The notes under the pieces are model-generated. The model saw nothing but the letters and a program-made list of their open reading frames with translations. It was not told the DNA's origin and searched no databases. A stretch of 64,000 nucleotides of DNA, from positions 5,157,822 through 5,221,821 of the forward strand of contig OW203751.1 in NCBI GenBank assembly GCA_934045075.1. Reading direction: 5' to 3'. Below, piece after piece: positions 43,793-55,030 of this stretch. Position numbers and translations under genes: made by a program. Source of the stretch: Yponomeuta sedellus. Its lineage: Eukaryota > Arthropoda > Insecta > Lepidoptera > Yponomeutidae. Position 1 is the stretch's first letter, and each line of letters starts with the position of its first letter.

Positions 43793-44140
43793 ATCAACCC
43801 GTTATGTCCCCACCGAGGTGCACGGGTCTCACCCCTGAGGAAGGTATAGGTAGGCCATACTCCGCCACGGGGGCTAAGCCCGGATTGGTGGAGGCTTGCA
43901 AGACTAGTGGCTGGTCTTACTGTCAGAAGTTTTCAAGCCGCCCGTAAGGCCTCTAACTTGGCTTGACGACTACCATCTATCGACGGCAGCCGGCACCAAC
44001 TGCAAAGCAGGGAACCGCTCGGAAAAATGCCACTAGCGTTAGTCATAGACGGATTAGCATCCGTGCACTGAACGCTCCCTATGTTGCTTAACCTGTGTGA
44101 TCGTTCAAGATCACTCTGGCAGCCGGGGCCAAGAGCGATC
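43793..44140 (-). mobile_element. 5S-SINE B, full length
   Basis: Minus strand head GATCTTGAACGATCACACAG then GTTAAGCAACATAGGGAGCG; 3' end CATCAACCCGTTATGTCC at the left. Confidence 0.88.
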
Positions 44141-44389
44141 CTGTAAGGATAAAATTTTCGTTTATGTATTAAGAAAAGATACAGAAAAGTTGTATGTCTG
44201 TGTTGTTGGAGCGTACAGTAAATGAGGTTAACCAATCTTGATCTTGACGTAAGTACAAAGAATCTATAATAAATGATGTGTGCGGTCTCGGGAATAGAAT
44301 TATATACGAGTAGTAGTTACATTTTTGCAATGTTTCGCTACTTGGTATCAGTATATTAGGTATCGATTTTATTATTTGTGTACCTACAC
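44141..44389. other. sequence without recognised feature
   Basis: Nothing identified. Confidence 0.45.
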
Positions 44390-44545
44390 TACTATATTCT
44401 ACATGCAATCCACTCCATTCAAAGGTTGTATGGAAGAGATTGCTGTAAGCGATAAGACCGCCAATTGTGTAGCATTACTAAGATTAAAGAAATCATGGTT
44501 GTATTTCTTTCTGGCTGTGCAAGATAGTGTTCCATCTCTGTCCAT
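44390..44545 (+). mobile_element. LINE 3' UTR fragment
   Basis: GTATGGAAGAGATTGCTGTAA, GCGATAAGACCGCCAATTG and GTATTTCTTTCTGGCTGTGC are typical of the 3' end of a common lepidopteran LINE (general knowledge). Confidence 0.5.
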
Positions 44546-44665
44546 GTAGGTACCTATATTTACACGTAAGAAATACGTTATTTCCATTGAATGGGTAAAT
44601 AGCTAACAAATTCACGTTAATTTACGTTACGATCCAGGGATTTTTGTCCCTTGGGGACAAACGTT

Positions 44666-45002
44666 TGTAACGGTGCAAACCGCAAACCATTTTTATTTAT
44701 TTTTCTATCTATAATTTTCAAATATTTAAATTTTGTCACTCATTCTTCGATTTCCCTCATTTTCACGACTACTACTTTACTCTTTGACCAGATCTGACTT
44801 TTACCTGCTTATCCGTTTTTTTTATCCAGTTTTCTGTTTTAAAGTTACTATAAATCTACAGATAAAATCACTTCTGAAGTCGTTCCAGAGTTTATTTACT
44901 ATTATAAATATATACAACGTTCCACTGGCGCCCAACGTGGGGCCAGTGGAACGTTTGTTTGAAAAGAAATAAAAATGGTGTAAAGAGGTTTGCACCGTTA
45001 CA
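44666..45002 (+). mobile_element. LTR-primer site-inverted LTR foldback (337 bp)
   Basis: Left: an LTR-like block from TGTAACGGTGCAAACC (44666) to ACGTTCCA (44924), obeying the TG...CA rule. Then one base and TGGCGCCCAACGTGGGGC (44926-44943), a perfect tRNA-Lys primer-binding site. From ~44944 the sequence turns back: CCAGTGGAACGT and, after a large internal deletion, the inverted LTR start GGTTTGCACCGTTACA ending at 45002. CGTT on both sides (44662-44665, 45003-45006) is a 4-bp target duplication of the size made by gypsy-type integrases. Confidence 0.75.
44926..44943 (+). other. tRNA-Lys primer-binding site
   Basis: An 18-nt match to the complement of a tRNA-Lys 3' end (known primer of gypsy-like elements), placed one base after the LTR end. 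Confidence 0.8.
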
Positions 45003-45006
45003 CGTT

Positions 45007-46440
45007 CCTCGTCTGCGCAGGCCTTAAAGAAGAGTTGTAGTTTTCCAAGACCTCTCTCCGCCGTCGACTGTCCAATGAACGTCAACATTATAGAGCCTGA
45101 CGTAAGTGGGCCAGCCTGCCTATTGTCCCATTGTCATTGTCAGCCGCGCAGGTAGAGAGCCAATGTGTGTAGCCTTTGGGGGCAGCCATCTTGGTGAAAG
45201 GTAGGGAAGCTTTTCACAACATTGTCAAGCAGTGATGGCCTTTTGTGGGGTTTAGCCTATCTGAGCATTTATTTCTTTCAGTTTAGAGCACGTTAACTAA
45301 AAGAGCTTTAAATAAAAAAAGAGATTTGACGTAGTGAGTGTTGTGCTGCGAAAAATAAATAGTGACTACCCACAATAATTGACTGTACTCGCCACTTCAG
45401 TCTACCCGAGAGCACGGCAACTGTAACGCTGCCGAAACGTCGGGAAATAAGGTAATTTCGCTTTACCCAAATAAAGTAATAACTAATCGCGATTTGACCC
45501 GTTTAATATATAACTATGTATGCGTATCGCGAATTATTAAGAAATACTAAAAAAGAGAATTCTAATTATATTGTCTCAGGAACCGTGGCTTCGACTACCG
45601 CTCAGGGGCATTTTTGATGCAAAGGATATCCCTCGCTGCGCAGCGCGGTAATGCTGCCAGTGGCATCGGTACCTTTGGGTCGGATATGTCTCGGGCGGTT
45701 TATTTAATTGACTTTTTTTGTTAATATAAATTTTGTATTATTATTCTCTGACTTTGTGAACGAAATTTTTGCCAATGAAGTTTTACAAGCAGAATGTAAT
45801 TTATAAACGTTAAAACAAAATTACCAAAATTAAAAAACCTACCATATTCATTATTGTAAAACTAATTCGGATGTAGCCTGGCTACCCATAGAACAGGGAA
45901 TCCTAGTTTGGGACTGGCTCCCATCATTGTAACCCAGGTTTTTCATTTCATTTCAACTACGTAACAACCTAGCCAGTCAACATTATTCCTTCTATATCCT
46001 CCTAACACCTGGATATAAAAAATACTCCATATAGTCTAAAACTATGCTTTAGACGATATAGAGTATTTTATTTAACCTACAACAAATATATTATAATGTA
46101 CCTAGAACAGGTAACTTTTCCAGAATATCTCTTACGTCGTTATTTGTCACGCTTTATAGCAACTCTAAAAACCAATAAAAAAAATCTGCAGATCTGTCTT
46201 CACGTCTTACCTTTATCATTTGTCAGATATTTATCGCTAAGGCAGCAATAAAGAGGCTGGCCTACAGAAATAACTCAATAACACCTATATTCAATTTAAA
46301 ATCTCGCAAAAATCCAGGAAAAAAGGTATAGCGATAAGACCCCTTCGGATCGTATTAGGATATCTTAAACTGTTCACATTTTTCCGATATTGCCCTTTTA
46401 ACTAAATCTGATATTGATTATATAAATCTGAAATTGATTA
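45007..46440. other. 1.4 kb without recognised gene
   Basis: A 24-bp-stem hairpin at 46017-46070 (AAAATACTC ... TTTAGACGATATAGAGTATTTT side). GCCGAAACGTCGGGAAATAA near 45431 is a common insect repeat phrase. Otherwise empty. Confidence 0.5.
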
Positions 46441-46723
46441 TGTGCTGTGTGGTGTCGCGTGCTGTGTGGTGTCGGCCTAGAGAATAGCACCAACCCGAAT
46501 TCTTCCCGCGGGTGTCGTAAAAGGCGACTAAGGGACACAAACCCGGGGTGGGCAGCAGCGCCCCCTGCAGTACAATTCCACCAAACTGCGAACCCCAACC
46601 CGCATGCCCAGCGTGGGGATTATGGGCATTACCCCCCAATGATGGCACAACCTTGCGATATGGCGCTCATTAGGGGAGGGCTCTGTCCAGCAGTGGACTA
46701 ATATAGCCCGAAAAAGAAGAAAA
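46441..46723 (+). mobile_element. RTE-tailed SINE, copy 3
   Basis: Starts with a duplicated GTGCTGTGTGGTGTCG; middle and RTE-1 tail as in copies 1 and 2. Confidence 0.82.
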
Positions 46724-46773
46724 CATTTTTTGTAGCGAATCATCATCATCGTACTAGAAATAAACACAAAGTT

Positions 46774-47450
46774 TTGTTCCCACTATTTAGGCTGACAAAG
46801 GTTAATACATCCTTCATGGGGCATCGTATACGCTTCTATAATAAAATCCCTGAAGTATTAAGCTTGCCTGAATCACGGTTCAAAAAATATGTTAAGCACA
46901 CTTTGGGCCAAAAGGGCTACTATAAGGTAAAGGATTATTATGATGACAATGAGGTCTGGAATTAAAGCAAGTACAATAATATATGACTTCTATGTTTTAT
47001 AATAATTATGTCATCATCGTCATCGTCAGGCTATGCTACTCCACTGCTGGACATAGCCCTCCCCTAAAGAGCGCCACGTTGTGCTATCATAGGGGGTAAT
47101 GCCCATAATCCCCACGCTGGGCATGCGTGTTGGAAATCGCAGTTCGGTGGAATTGTACCTACTGCAGGGGGTGCTGCTGCCCACCCCCCGGTTTGTGTCC
47201 CTTAGTCGCCTTTTACGACACCCGGGGGAAGAATTGGGTTGGTGCTATTCTCTAGGCCGACACCACACAACAATAATTATGTAAACTATGTTAATACAGG
47301 ACCTTGGAAAAAATAAGTTGGGAATTTAAGTCCATTTTTTCTTCAAAATGATCTAGATTTAGAAATGGACCTACCTAGTTTGAAGTGTAATGTTCATTAA
47401 GCCGCAGTTTCTGTGCTACTCTGATTAAAACCTTTTCATTTCATTTCATC
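46774..47450 (+). pseudogene. J1 LINE: reverse transcriptase C-terminus and 3' UTR, interrupted
   Basis: Frame 46774-46965 reads FRLTKVNTSFMGHRIRFYNK, IPEVLSLPESRFKKYVKHTL, GQKGYYKVKDYYDDNEVWN, stop. The F-I-G-xx-R-YNKIP and F-K-x-VK-L pattern is the C-terminus of insect Jockey/CR1-like LINEs. The 3' UTR starts AAGCAAGTACAATAAT, is interrupted by an RTE-tailed SINE (47011-47271), and resumes to GCCGCAGTTTCTGTGCTACTC and a TTTCATTTC tail. The ORF is 5'-truncated. Confidence 0.85.
47011..47271 (-). mobile_element. RTE-tailed SINE, copy 4, with target duplication
   Basis: Minus-strand element with a TGACGATGACGATGATG tail; flanked by AATAATTATG (47001-47010 and 47272-47281). The uninterrupted J1 copy at 4654-4700 gives the empty site. 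Confidence 0.92.
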
Positions 47451-47805
47451 ATCAACCCATTATGTCCTCACCGAGGGGCACGGGTCTCTTCCCTGAGAAA
47501 TGTATAGGCCATACTCCACTACGGGGGCCAAGTCCGGATTGGCGGAGGCTTGCAAGACTAGTGGCTGGTCATACTGTCAGAAGTTTTCAAGCCGCCCTAA
47601 GGCCTCTGACTTGGCTTAACGACTACCATTTATCGACGGCTCCGGCGCCAACTGCTTAACGTGCCTTGCGAAGCACGGAACCGTTCGAAAAAATGCCACT
47701 AGTGCTAGTCATAGACTCATTCATGCACCGAACGCGTCCTGTGTTAATTAACCTTCTTGATCGTTTTAAGATCATTCAGGCAGCCCGGGCTAGGAGCGAT
47801 TATAG
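47450..47805 (-). mobile_element. 5S-SINE B, full length
   Basis: Minus-strand copy from CATCAACCCATTATGTCC to a degenerate head (GATCATTCAGGCAGCCC, AGGAGCGATT). Confidence 0.85.
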
Positions 47806-48157
47806 TGAATAAAAAAGATTAAGTTTGAGTCTAGTTTGAGTTTGTGTTATACAAAATTGAAGTAAGTTCAAATCGTGACAGAATCACGTGAAAATATTCC
47901 AAGATAGGTATCATCTGTTTTAAATTTGTGATAAAAAAGGACAGTGAGATACGTAACTAGGGACAAAAGGGTTCCACGAGCGAGGGCCATAAATTTCACA
48001 AACTGCTCTTACATTTACCTTCGAGAGGGTGGAGAGGTATTATCTTCCGGAGCCAGCCATGTATTACTGTATCGTATCAGAAATGGAACAATGCGTAAAA
48101 GAAGGCAGTTATTCGTTTCGTTTTTAATCGATATTCAGAACTCTGTTAGTTACTTTG
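47806..48157. other. sequence without recognised feature
   Basis: An 86-codon open frame from 47944 runs into SINE sequence; no motif. Confidence 0.4.
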
Positions 48158-48325
48158 ATATCAACCCTTGCATGTCCCCACTTCCTGCATCGCAGGAAGG
48201 TTAGGCCATACTCCACCACGGGGGCCAAGTCAGGGTTGGTGGAAGATTGTAAGACAGTGGCGGGCCTTACTGTCAGAAGTTATCAAGCCGCCCATAAGGC
48301 CTCTGACATGGCTTAACGACTTACT
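48158..48325 (-). mobile_element. 5S-SINE A, 5'-truncated
   Basis: 3' half, from GATATCAACCCTTGCATGTC to GACATGGCTTAACGAC. Confidence 0.85.
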
Positions 48326-48369
48326 TAAGTAAATTTTATAGCCATCCTATATTGCCTGTAATAACATTC

Positions 48370-48585
48370 GATATCAACCCTTGTATGTCCCCACGGTTAG
48401 GGCACGGGTCTCTTCCTGCATCGCAGGAAGGTTAGGCCATACTCCACCACGGGGGCCAAGTCCGGGTTGGTGGAGGATTGTAAGACAGTGGCGGGCCTTA
48501 CTGTCAGAAGTTATCAAGCCGCCCACAAGGCCTCTGACATGGCTTAACGACAGCCATTACTTCACAGCCGGCATCAGTTGCTTAA
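48370..48585 (-). mobile_element. 5S-SINE A, 5'-truncated
   Basis: A second 3' half in the same orientation 45 bp later, ending at CACAGCCGGCATCAG. Confidence 0.85.
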
Positions 48586-48693
48586 TTAACTTAAATAGCC
48601 CTATTATGTTGCCTGTAATAATATTGCCGGTTACAATTTCCTGTTCAACTCAATATCTTGAAAAAAATTAGACATAGAGCAGCGGTAGTTAAC

Positions 48694-48956
48694 GGACAAT
48701 TTCAAAAACCTATTTAGAGGCTAGAGCGACATCTTCAGCCAGATGTTGTTGCCTGTACGTATTACAGAAAATATTGTTAAGAGGTTTTAAATTTCATTGA
48801 TGCCGGTGAGTTGCCCATTAGCTCAGTTGGAAAAGCGCTGGCATGGATAGCCAGAAGTCACGGGTTCAAATCCCGGCATGAGTGGAATTTTTAGTCTCTA
48901 AATAGGTTTTTGAAATTGTCCTAGGCACGGGTTAGGGCATTAAAAAAAGAGTATAA
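48694..48956 (+). mobile_element. foldback SINE-I no. 3
   Basis: 12-bp target duplication GCGGTAGTTAAC (48682-48693, 48957-48968). Starts GGACAATTTCAAAAACC ... TTAGAGGCTAGA, the complement of the tail, then switches at ~48724 to forward SINE-I (GCGACATCTTCAGCCAG). Confidence 0.88.
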
Positions 48957-49107
48957 GCGGTAGTTAACTTCTTGAATAAAACGTATTACAACACAAGATA
49001 TGACTTTTATTCTATTGATAGCGCTAGTTAGTACCTCAAAGCGCCCAAATTTCTTTTTCCTTTGCCTTTAAGATCATGAAAATTCACATTAATTAAAATA
49101 TATTATT

Positions 49108-49330
49108 ATACTCTTTTTAATGCACTAACCCGTGCTAAGGACAATTTTAAAAACCTATTTAACCCATTAAACCTGTGCGTAATACAGAGAATATTGTGAA
49201 GAGGTTCGAAATTTCACTGATGCCGGTGAGTCGCCCATTGGCTCAGTTGGTAGAGCACTGGCACGGACAGCCAGAGGTCGCGGGTTAGAATCCCGGCATG
49301 GGTGGATTTTTTAGCCTCTAAATAGGTTTT
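49108..49330 (+). mobile_element. foldback SINE-I no. 4
   Basis: 14-bp target duplication TAAAATATATTATT (49094-49107, 49331-49344). Inverted tail (TGCACTAACCCGTGCTAAGG ... AACCTATTTAA) joins forward SINE-I at ~49160 (CTGTGCGTAATACAGAG). Confidence 0.88.
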
Positions 49331-49344
49331 TAAAATATATTATT

Positions 49345-49657
49345 GTTAATAAAACTAGTGACGGTGTCTCGTCACACGGACGAGAAACCTCCCTTTTGCC
49401 TCCACCAGGCCCCCTTACCTCCCAGGGACAAAGTCATAACCCTAAATGGATGGGCATTCCAACCCATATTGAGATAGCTCCAGAATTCTGGAATTCCACT
49501 TAGGTCTTACTGACGTCTTACGTTGTACTGAGAATAAGTTTTAGGTAAATTACCTAGTACTCCTGACATAATGACAGAATATAAGATTAGCAGGCTGAAG
49601 TGATAGCTCGCTTGCTAGATAGATATATTTTATAATGTAACCTATGTCTCACGGAAG
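49345..49657. other. sequence without recognised feature
   Basis: Nothing identified. Confidence 0.45.
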
Positions 49658-49870
49658 GTCTGTTAGCTTTTAGATCCGATTCTATACGATCGGATAGAAT
49701 CGGATATATTCGTGTTATAGAAATATCGGAATTAATATGACACTTCACTTTACGTAACTTTTCAAAATAGTGAAGAAAAGTTTTATACAGAGCAGGAAGT
49801 AGTATTATACTCGTGTGATTTCGGCGAAAACCGAAGCCTACTCTAGACCCTGTGTATATTCTAAAAGCTA
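49658..49870. mobile_element. TIR-C element, copy 2
   Basis: GTCTGTTAGCTTTTAGATC to TATATTCTAAAAGCTA; right end decayed. Confidence 0.75.
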
Positions 49871-49887
49871 TTTCTTTCATTCTCGAT

Positions 49888-50137
49888 CCGTATCAACCCT
49901 TTGTAATGTCCCCATCGCAGGAAGGTTAGGCCATACTCCACCGCGGGGGCCAAGTCCGGGTTGGTGGGAAATTGTAAGACTGCGGACCTTACTGTCTTTC
50001 TACTTGCCAATGGGCGGCTTAATAACTTCTGACTGTAAGACCCGCCATTGCCTTACCAACCGAGACTTGGCCCCCGTTGTGGAGTATAGCCCAACCTTCC
50101 TGCAATGGGGGCATACAAAGGGTTGATATCAAATAAT
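49888..50137. mobile_element. 5S-SINE A 3' halves joined tail-out as a foldback
   Basis: 49888-50007 is the 3' end on the minus strand (ATCAACCCTTTGTAATGTCC ...). 50008-50137 is the same region on the plus strand (GGGCGGCTTAATAACTTC ... ACAAAGGGTTGATATC). The two face each other with only a few bases between. Confidence 0.8.
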
Positions 50138-50390
50138 TTTTGGGCGTTGGGAATATTCCGAGTGACATAACAGTTTATCGAGAGTAGAATCCAACTGACA
50201 CGTGCAGGACTCGAGTTATTCGGAATACAAAAGCCATTGTTTTCGTATATTGTACACGAAATCGTTATTTTGCCTTCCAATTTAATGGGGGCCGCCAATT
50301 AATACGCAATTCGTTTAGGGCCACTCCCTGTACTGTGGATGTGTTAAAACTTTTAATTTTCACTGCAAAACCAACCACAATGTAGCATAG
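50138..50390. other. sequence without recognised feature
   Basis: Nothing identified. Confidence 0.45.
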
Positions 50391-50716
50391 TCTGTTAGCT
50401 CTCAGAATATACCTCGGGCTCCAGAGTAGGCTTTGGTTTTCGCCGAAAGCACACGAGTGTAATACTACTTCCTGCTCTGTATAAAAGTTTTCTTTTTATG
50501 TTTATTTATTTAAGAGTAGCATATTAGATCCGATATTTCTATTACAATACTACAACCTGCTGTAATACTACATCCTGCTCTGTATAAAACTTTACTTCAC
50601 TATTTTGAAAAGTTATGCAAAATTAAGTGTCATATTAGTTCCGATATTCCTATTACACAAATATATCCAATTCTATCCAATAGTAGCCGAGGTATATTCT
50701 AAAAGCAAACAGACTG
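50391..50716. mobile_element. TIR-C element, copy 3, internally enlarged
   Basis: Ends TCTGTTAGCTCTCAGAATA / TATTCTAAAAGCAAACAGACTG. The GCTCTGTATAAAA block occurs twice because of a ~110-bp internal insertion or duplication (50490-50590). Confidence 0.75.
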
Positions 50717-50781
50717 TAAATCCTTTCTTATATTTATAGATAGATAGTTTTTGAACTAAACCTTTCGTAAGCACAACACAT

Positions 50782-50973
50782 TGTAGACTTTTTGTCCGGA
50801 TCTACTTACGTGTGTTGTTATATCGGAAGAGTCCGACCAGGTTTCGCTCCGATTCGCAGAGCTTAATCATGGTGAGCAGAGACGGAGCTCGCGTCGTCGG
50901 TTGCTCGTCTCACACTGGTCGGACTCTTCCAATATAACAACACCCGTAAGTAGATCCGGACAAAAAGTCTACA
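50782..50973. mobile_element. TIR-E element, palindromic (192 bp)
   Basis: About 58-bp inverted ends (TGTAGACTTTTTGTCCGG ... GAAGAGTCCGACCA) with three or so changes between arms. The middle contains CGCTCCGATTCGCAGAGC. A half copy is at 27103. Confidence 0.85.
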
Positions 50974-50991
50974 AGATAGATAGTTAGAACT

Positions 50992-51175
50992 GAGCCTCAT
51001 AGTTGGACCATTGTATGTAGCAAACACTGAGGTATGTTAACACTTCAGACACGGGTTTGCTTCCGATGTTTTCCTTCACAGTTAGCGAGTGGTATTGCTA
51101 CTGTAACAAGCTGGGATTCAAACCCACGCCCTCCCGATTGAGAGGCAGACAATCTACCGCCGCTCTACCAACTCT
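50992..51175 (-). mobile_element. SINE-M relative, as at 13611
   Basis: Minus strand: decayed tRNA-like head with GGGTTTGAATCCCAGC, core GTGAAGGAAAACATCGG and 3' part ACACTTCAGACACGGG. Confidence 0.7.
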
Positions 51176-51193
51176 CTTTAGATAGATGGAATA

Positions 51194-51350
51194 TTTTAAA
51201 AACCTATTTAGAGGCTAAAAATTCCACCCATACCGGGATTCGAACCCGCGACCTCTGGCTATCCGTGCCAGCGCTCTTCCAACTGAGTTAATGGGCGACT
51301 CACCGGCACCAGTGAAATTTCGAACCTCTTTACAATACTCTCGGTATTAC
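51194..51350 (-). mobile_element. SINE-I, 5'-truncated
   Basis: 3' end at 51194 (AAAAACCTATTTAGAGGC), full tRNA-like domain, then GAAATTTCGAACCTCTTTAC. Confidence 0.85.
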
Positions 51351-51865
51351 GTAGATATAATATTCTTTATTACAGGTACACCAGGAATACCATAAGAGAC
51401 TTAAAAATTAACATAGTACAACTGGCGGCCTCACTACTAAAAGTTATTTCTTCCTGGCCATGTCTGTTTATGTGAATTGTTTCGATTTCCTTGTTGGTGA
51501 CTATGGGGCAATTGCTTAATGAAAATTTCGCTAAGTTTAACTGAAGTAAACTCAAAAAAAATCTCAGCTTAAGGGCCAATTCGTATTTCATAGAGCATGA
51601 TTTACACCACCAGTTGGTGTGTTTTATTGCGTCGCAGAATCACATCGTGAGGAAAACTCGGTGTCTCATATAGGCTACATAGAGAGGAATTAAATACTTG
51701 GGGCCAGTATCCAAATTGAGAATTTTGCTAAGTAAATAGGTAATTGTAGTGCTGCCTCTTCGAATTTCTCAGAAACGAGCGTGACAGAACATTACTTAAT
51801 TATTTAGTTAGTGAAATTCTCAATAAAGTAACTATTCTAATGAGTGTCAATTTGTTACAATAAAT
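51351..51865. other. sequence without recognised feature
   Basis: GCATCGTGAGGAAAACTCGG near 51645 is a SINE-M core scrap. Otherwise nothing. Confidence 0.4.
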
Positions 51866-52062
51866 CTTTCTCTGATTCTTTCTTTCTCTAATTCTCTCTT
51901 TCTCTCACTCTTTTACTCCCTCTCTCTCATTCTTTTCTCTTTATCTCTTTTTCTCTATTTCTTTCTTTCTCGCTTTGTCTCTTTCTCTCTTTCTCTCACT
52001 CTTTCTTTCTCTTTTACTTCCTATCTCTTTTTCTCTTCTCTTTATCTCGTTCTCTTTTTCAA
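51866..52062. repeat. pyrimidine tract (TC/TTTC)n
   Basis: About 190 bp of almost pure T and C on the plus strand in irregular TCTCTT and TTTC units. Confidence 0.9.
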
Positions 52063-52229
52063 AAGTGATTGTAGAGAACATTGAAAAGTTAGATGTGCTT
52101 TTGACTGTATCTACATACATACAGAGAATTCTAGGGACTTAGGAAACTAGGCGAAGAAGTTACTACAACTTTTGTTCCGTCTTTGACTTTACTAGTTTCC
52201 ATCTACGCAGAGTACATTTTCACTTTTTA
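52063..52229. other. sequence without recognised feature
   Basis: Nothing identified. Confidence 0.45.
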
Positions 52230-52274
52230 CCCGACTGCAGCGAAGCCCAAAAGGAGGGTAATGTGTTTAGTGCG

Positions 52275-52305
<31 letters not shown>

Positions 52306-53030
52306 GTATGTCCGATTCTATGTTCCCTCATAACTCCTTAACCAATGGTCAGATTTTGTTATACAATGTGTCATTCGATTCGGCATCCTTGCGCGGGTGT
52401 CATAGGCTATATAAAATCATAATTATGCAATCAGAACCGTGGCGAAAAATAAAATTCGTTAAGAAGCTTCGTTAAAGTACAGCTAGGAGCCACTAGATGG
52501 CGCTGTTATATTTAGTTTGAATTCGAATACTAATTTTATTGAACTACCCCCAACAGGTGTGAAATAATTAAAACAGAATTTTGCGGATGACGTAGGTTAC
52601 ATAAAATCAGCATTATTAGAGAACCAACGGAACAAAAAATAACATTTACTTCTAAGCAATTAAAGTACCACTTCTAGCCACTTGATGGCGCTGCTATATT
52701 TTATTTATTCTAATACATGTGTATACATAATTTCGGCTTTGGTCTACATGTAAACAAACCATTTTATAGAATCGGTACAAATGCGGAAAGAAATAATTCC
52801 TATAAAGTGGTTAGATCCTTCTAGATCATTCATTTAATTAAAAAAATATAATTTTGTTTAACTACGCCTAACACGTGCAAAGTATTTAAAAGAGAATTTT
52901 GCGGGTGTCGTTGATTACATAGAATCAGCATTAATAGAGAACAAACGCAACACAAATAATATTCACTTCTAAGTAATTAAAGTACTGTAGCATTAGTTCC
53001 TCTACCCAACCACAGATGGCGCTATTTCTG
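52230..53030 (+). repeat. array of three related units of a dispersed repeat
   Basis: ACCCGACTGCAGCGAAGCCC and a GTATGTATG run open it. The theme GGGTGTCATAGGCTATATAA ... CTAGATGGCGCTG recurs at ~52395, 52575 and 52905 with increasing divergence. Confidence 0.65.
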
Positions 53031-54609
53031 TTCTAAATTGCGGTATGGTTTTGTCCGAAGGCCCTACATAATATTAAACAAAATTGGTTAGTATTTGAGC
53101 ACTCGACCAGCTCGACCTATCACTTCGACCAATACTGACTGTCCACTAATAATTGGCACTAGACTTGGGCAAAGTGTGTCCTTAGAGGGAGTTGTTATAT
53201 CTCATATATTTGCTCACCGAGACACACTATATCTCCATCATATCTCGCTCACCACTTGTCGTTGTCCGATTTTTAGACGACGAAACGCAACCGTTTTTTC
53301 TGGAACGAAAACAGGTCCTCGAAACGGTCCTCGTTCGCAACTGGTTTCATTGTATGCGAACGAGCAAGGCGCAGAGGACGGTCAAACGAGTGCGAACGAG
53401 ACGAAATCACGAAACATCGGAAAAAATAAGTTGTTTTACACGATATTCGACTGTATACTCATAGACATAAAGATTACTTTATTGTATCACAGACCAAAAC
53501 GAACGGAACGAGCAACGAGCCGACGACGACGTCGCAATGATCTCATTACGTTCTAGGCTCTATTAATATAGCACTAAAGGACATATCCGCGTCAAACAAT
53601 CTAAGGACTGGTCTCGCGACGAACAAACGCTGGCACTGCTTTAGAGTCGCTGGCACTGCTTTAGAATGAAACGTAAAACGGTCCTATCGTCGCGGAACAC
53701 AAAACGGTCTTATGCTTTGCATTAATCGACGAGTAATGCTTTTCTCAAACAATGCGAGGAAATATTAATATTAAAATAATTACTAGGTAATTAAGAAATA
53801 ATAGTTTAGTTTGCCGCCTTTTTTATTTTTTAAATACAGTAACATATTTGAGCACCATGTTTAACCGCACAAAAACCAATACCATAGATTGTTTTTTTTT
53901 AATCTTGCAAGTATGCTTACATAACTTAGTAGGTGGTTGGCTGTATGTAATTTTTCCTTGGTCAGTTTAATTTTAGTAAGTAAATTTAAAAAGTTAGAGC
54001 AGCGGACGGTAATGGATTTTCATACTTACTTTACTGGCTTAGGCCAGTAAAGTGAGGCGGGAGCCAAAAAAGAGATACTTTGTGGCTTTATTTCATGGTA
54101 ATAACACAAACATTTCCGAGCATGTTTGAGAAAAAATAATTAATTTCTTAACACTGATATTAATTTCCTACTGACACTTCGACCAAAACTAACTGAACAA
54201 AATATATGAAGTGTAGCATGTAACTCCTTTCCTCCTGTGCGGTCATAGTCAGACAAGCTGGGTTCAAAGAAGAAACAATAAATGATAAAAAAATATTTGA
54301 ACGCTCTCACTGGTAACCAAAGACGGAACCTCCGTGACCTCGTATCGTAGGACCCATGAAATTTTAAAAAATTCTAGCTCTATTCATCTTAACGAATTTT
54401 ATCTCGTTTCCTCCGAAAATAAGATTATGATTTTGTGTTAGGTTTCCTGTTCACTTGTGAGACCAAAGATTGCTTATCTACACCTAAATATTCAGTAAAA
54501 ATTTTCAATGCTTTAGGGGGCCACCTCAAGATGCATTTGTTATAGTTTCATTTTAATACCGGTAATATTTTGGCATTCAGAAAACCAAGATTTTGTATGT
54601 CTTAACGCC
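53031..54609. other. 1.6 kb, nothing recognised
   Basis: A 153-codon open frame (53095-53556) shows no domain and its frame overlaps another open frame; not accepted. Contains ACTGACTG-type and CGCTGGCACTGCTTTAGA (twice, 53631 and 53648) duplications. Confidence 0.4.
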
Positions 54610-55030
54610 CGCCACAACTCTAAATAACTACGCCAGGCCGAAGGCCGAGCCCCATCATGCGGGTGCGAGGAAACTTGCCGCGACGAGGTTGAAGGCCGAG
54701 CTCAATACAGGTCGCGGCACGGCCGAAGGCTGTGAAGCGGGCTAGAGGAATACTCCCACGGCGATTTCAAATGCTGAGCTCTATTTACGCTGATGCCAAA
54801 TGGAAGGAAGGCCGCAACAGTTACTTAAAGTTGCTGTTAGGAGGAAACCTGTCGCGCCTTTGTACAGGCCGCGGCTGAAGGCTCAGACCATTTATGTTCC
54901 CATTTACAAGTCCTTATTCTAAGTAATTAGCGAGACCGAAGACTGGGCCCAGCAATGCAAGCACGAAGAATTCTACTCTGGAGATATCGAAAGCTGAGCG
55001 CCGTTCAGGTCGAAGAGATAATTCGTGACT
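54610..55030 (+). repeat. degenerate GGCCGAAGGCCGAGC-type repeat
   Basis: CAGGCCGAAGGCCGAGC, GGTTGAAGGCCGAGCTC, CGGCCGAAGGCTGTG, CGGCTGAAGGCTCAG and similar blocks at ~60-100-bp spacing. GC-richer than its flanks. Confidence 0.5.

Noticed and set aside
47291..47400. TTAA-bounded 106-bp insertion in the J1 3' UTR.
   Set aside because: The same 106-bp type sequence is present in the J1 copy at 29575-29700, so it belongs to the element and the copy at 4528 has a deletion.
53095..53556. 153-codon plus frame.
   Set aside because: Overlaps another open frame, low-quality composition, no recognisable family.
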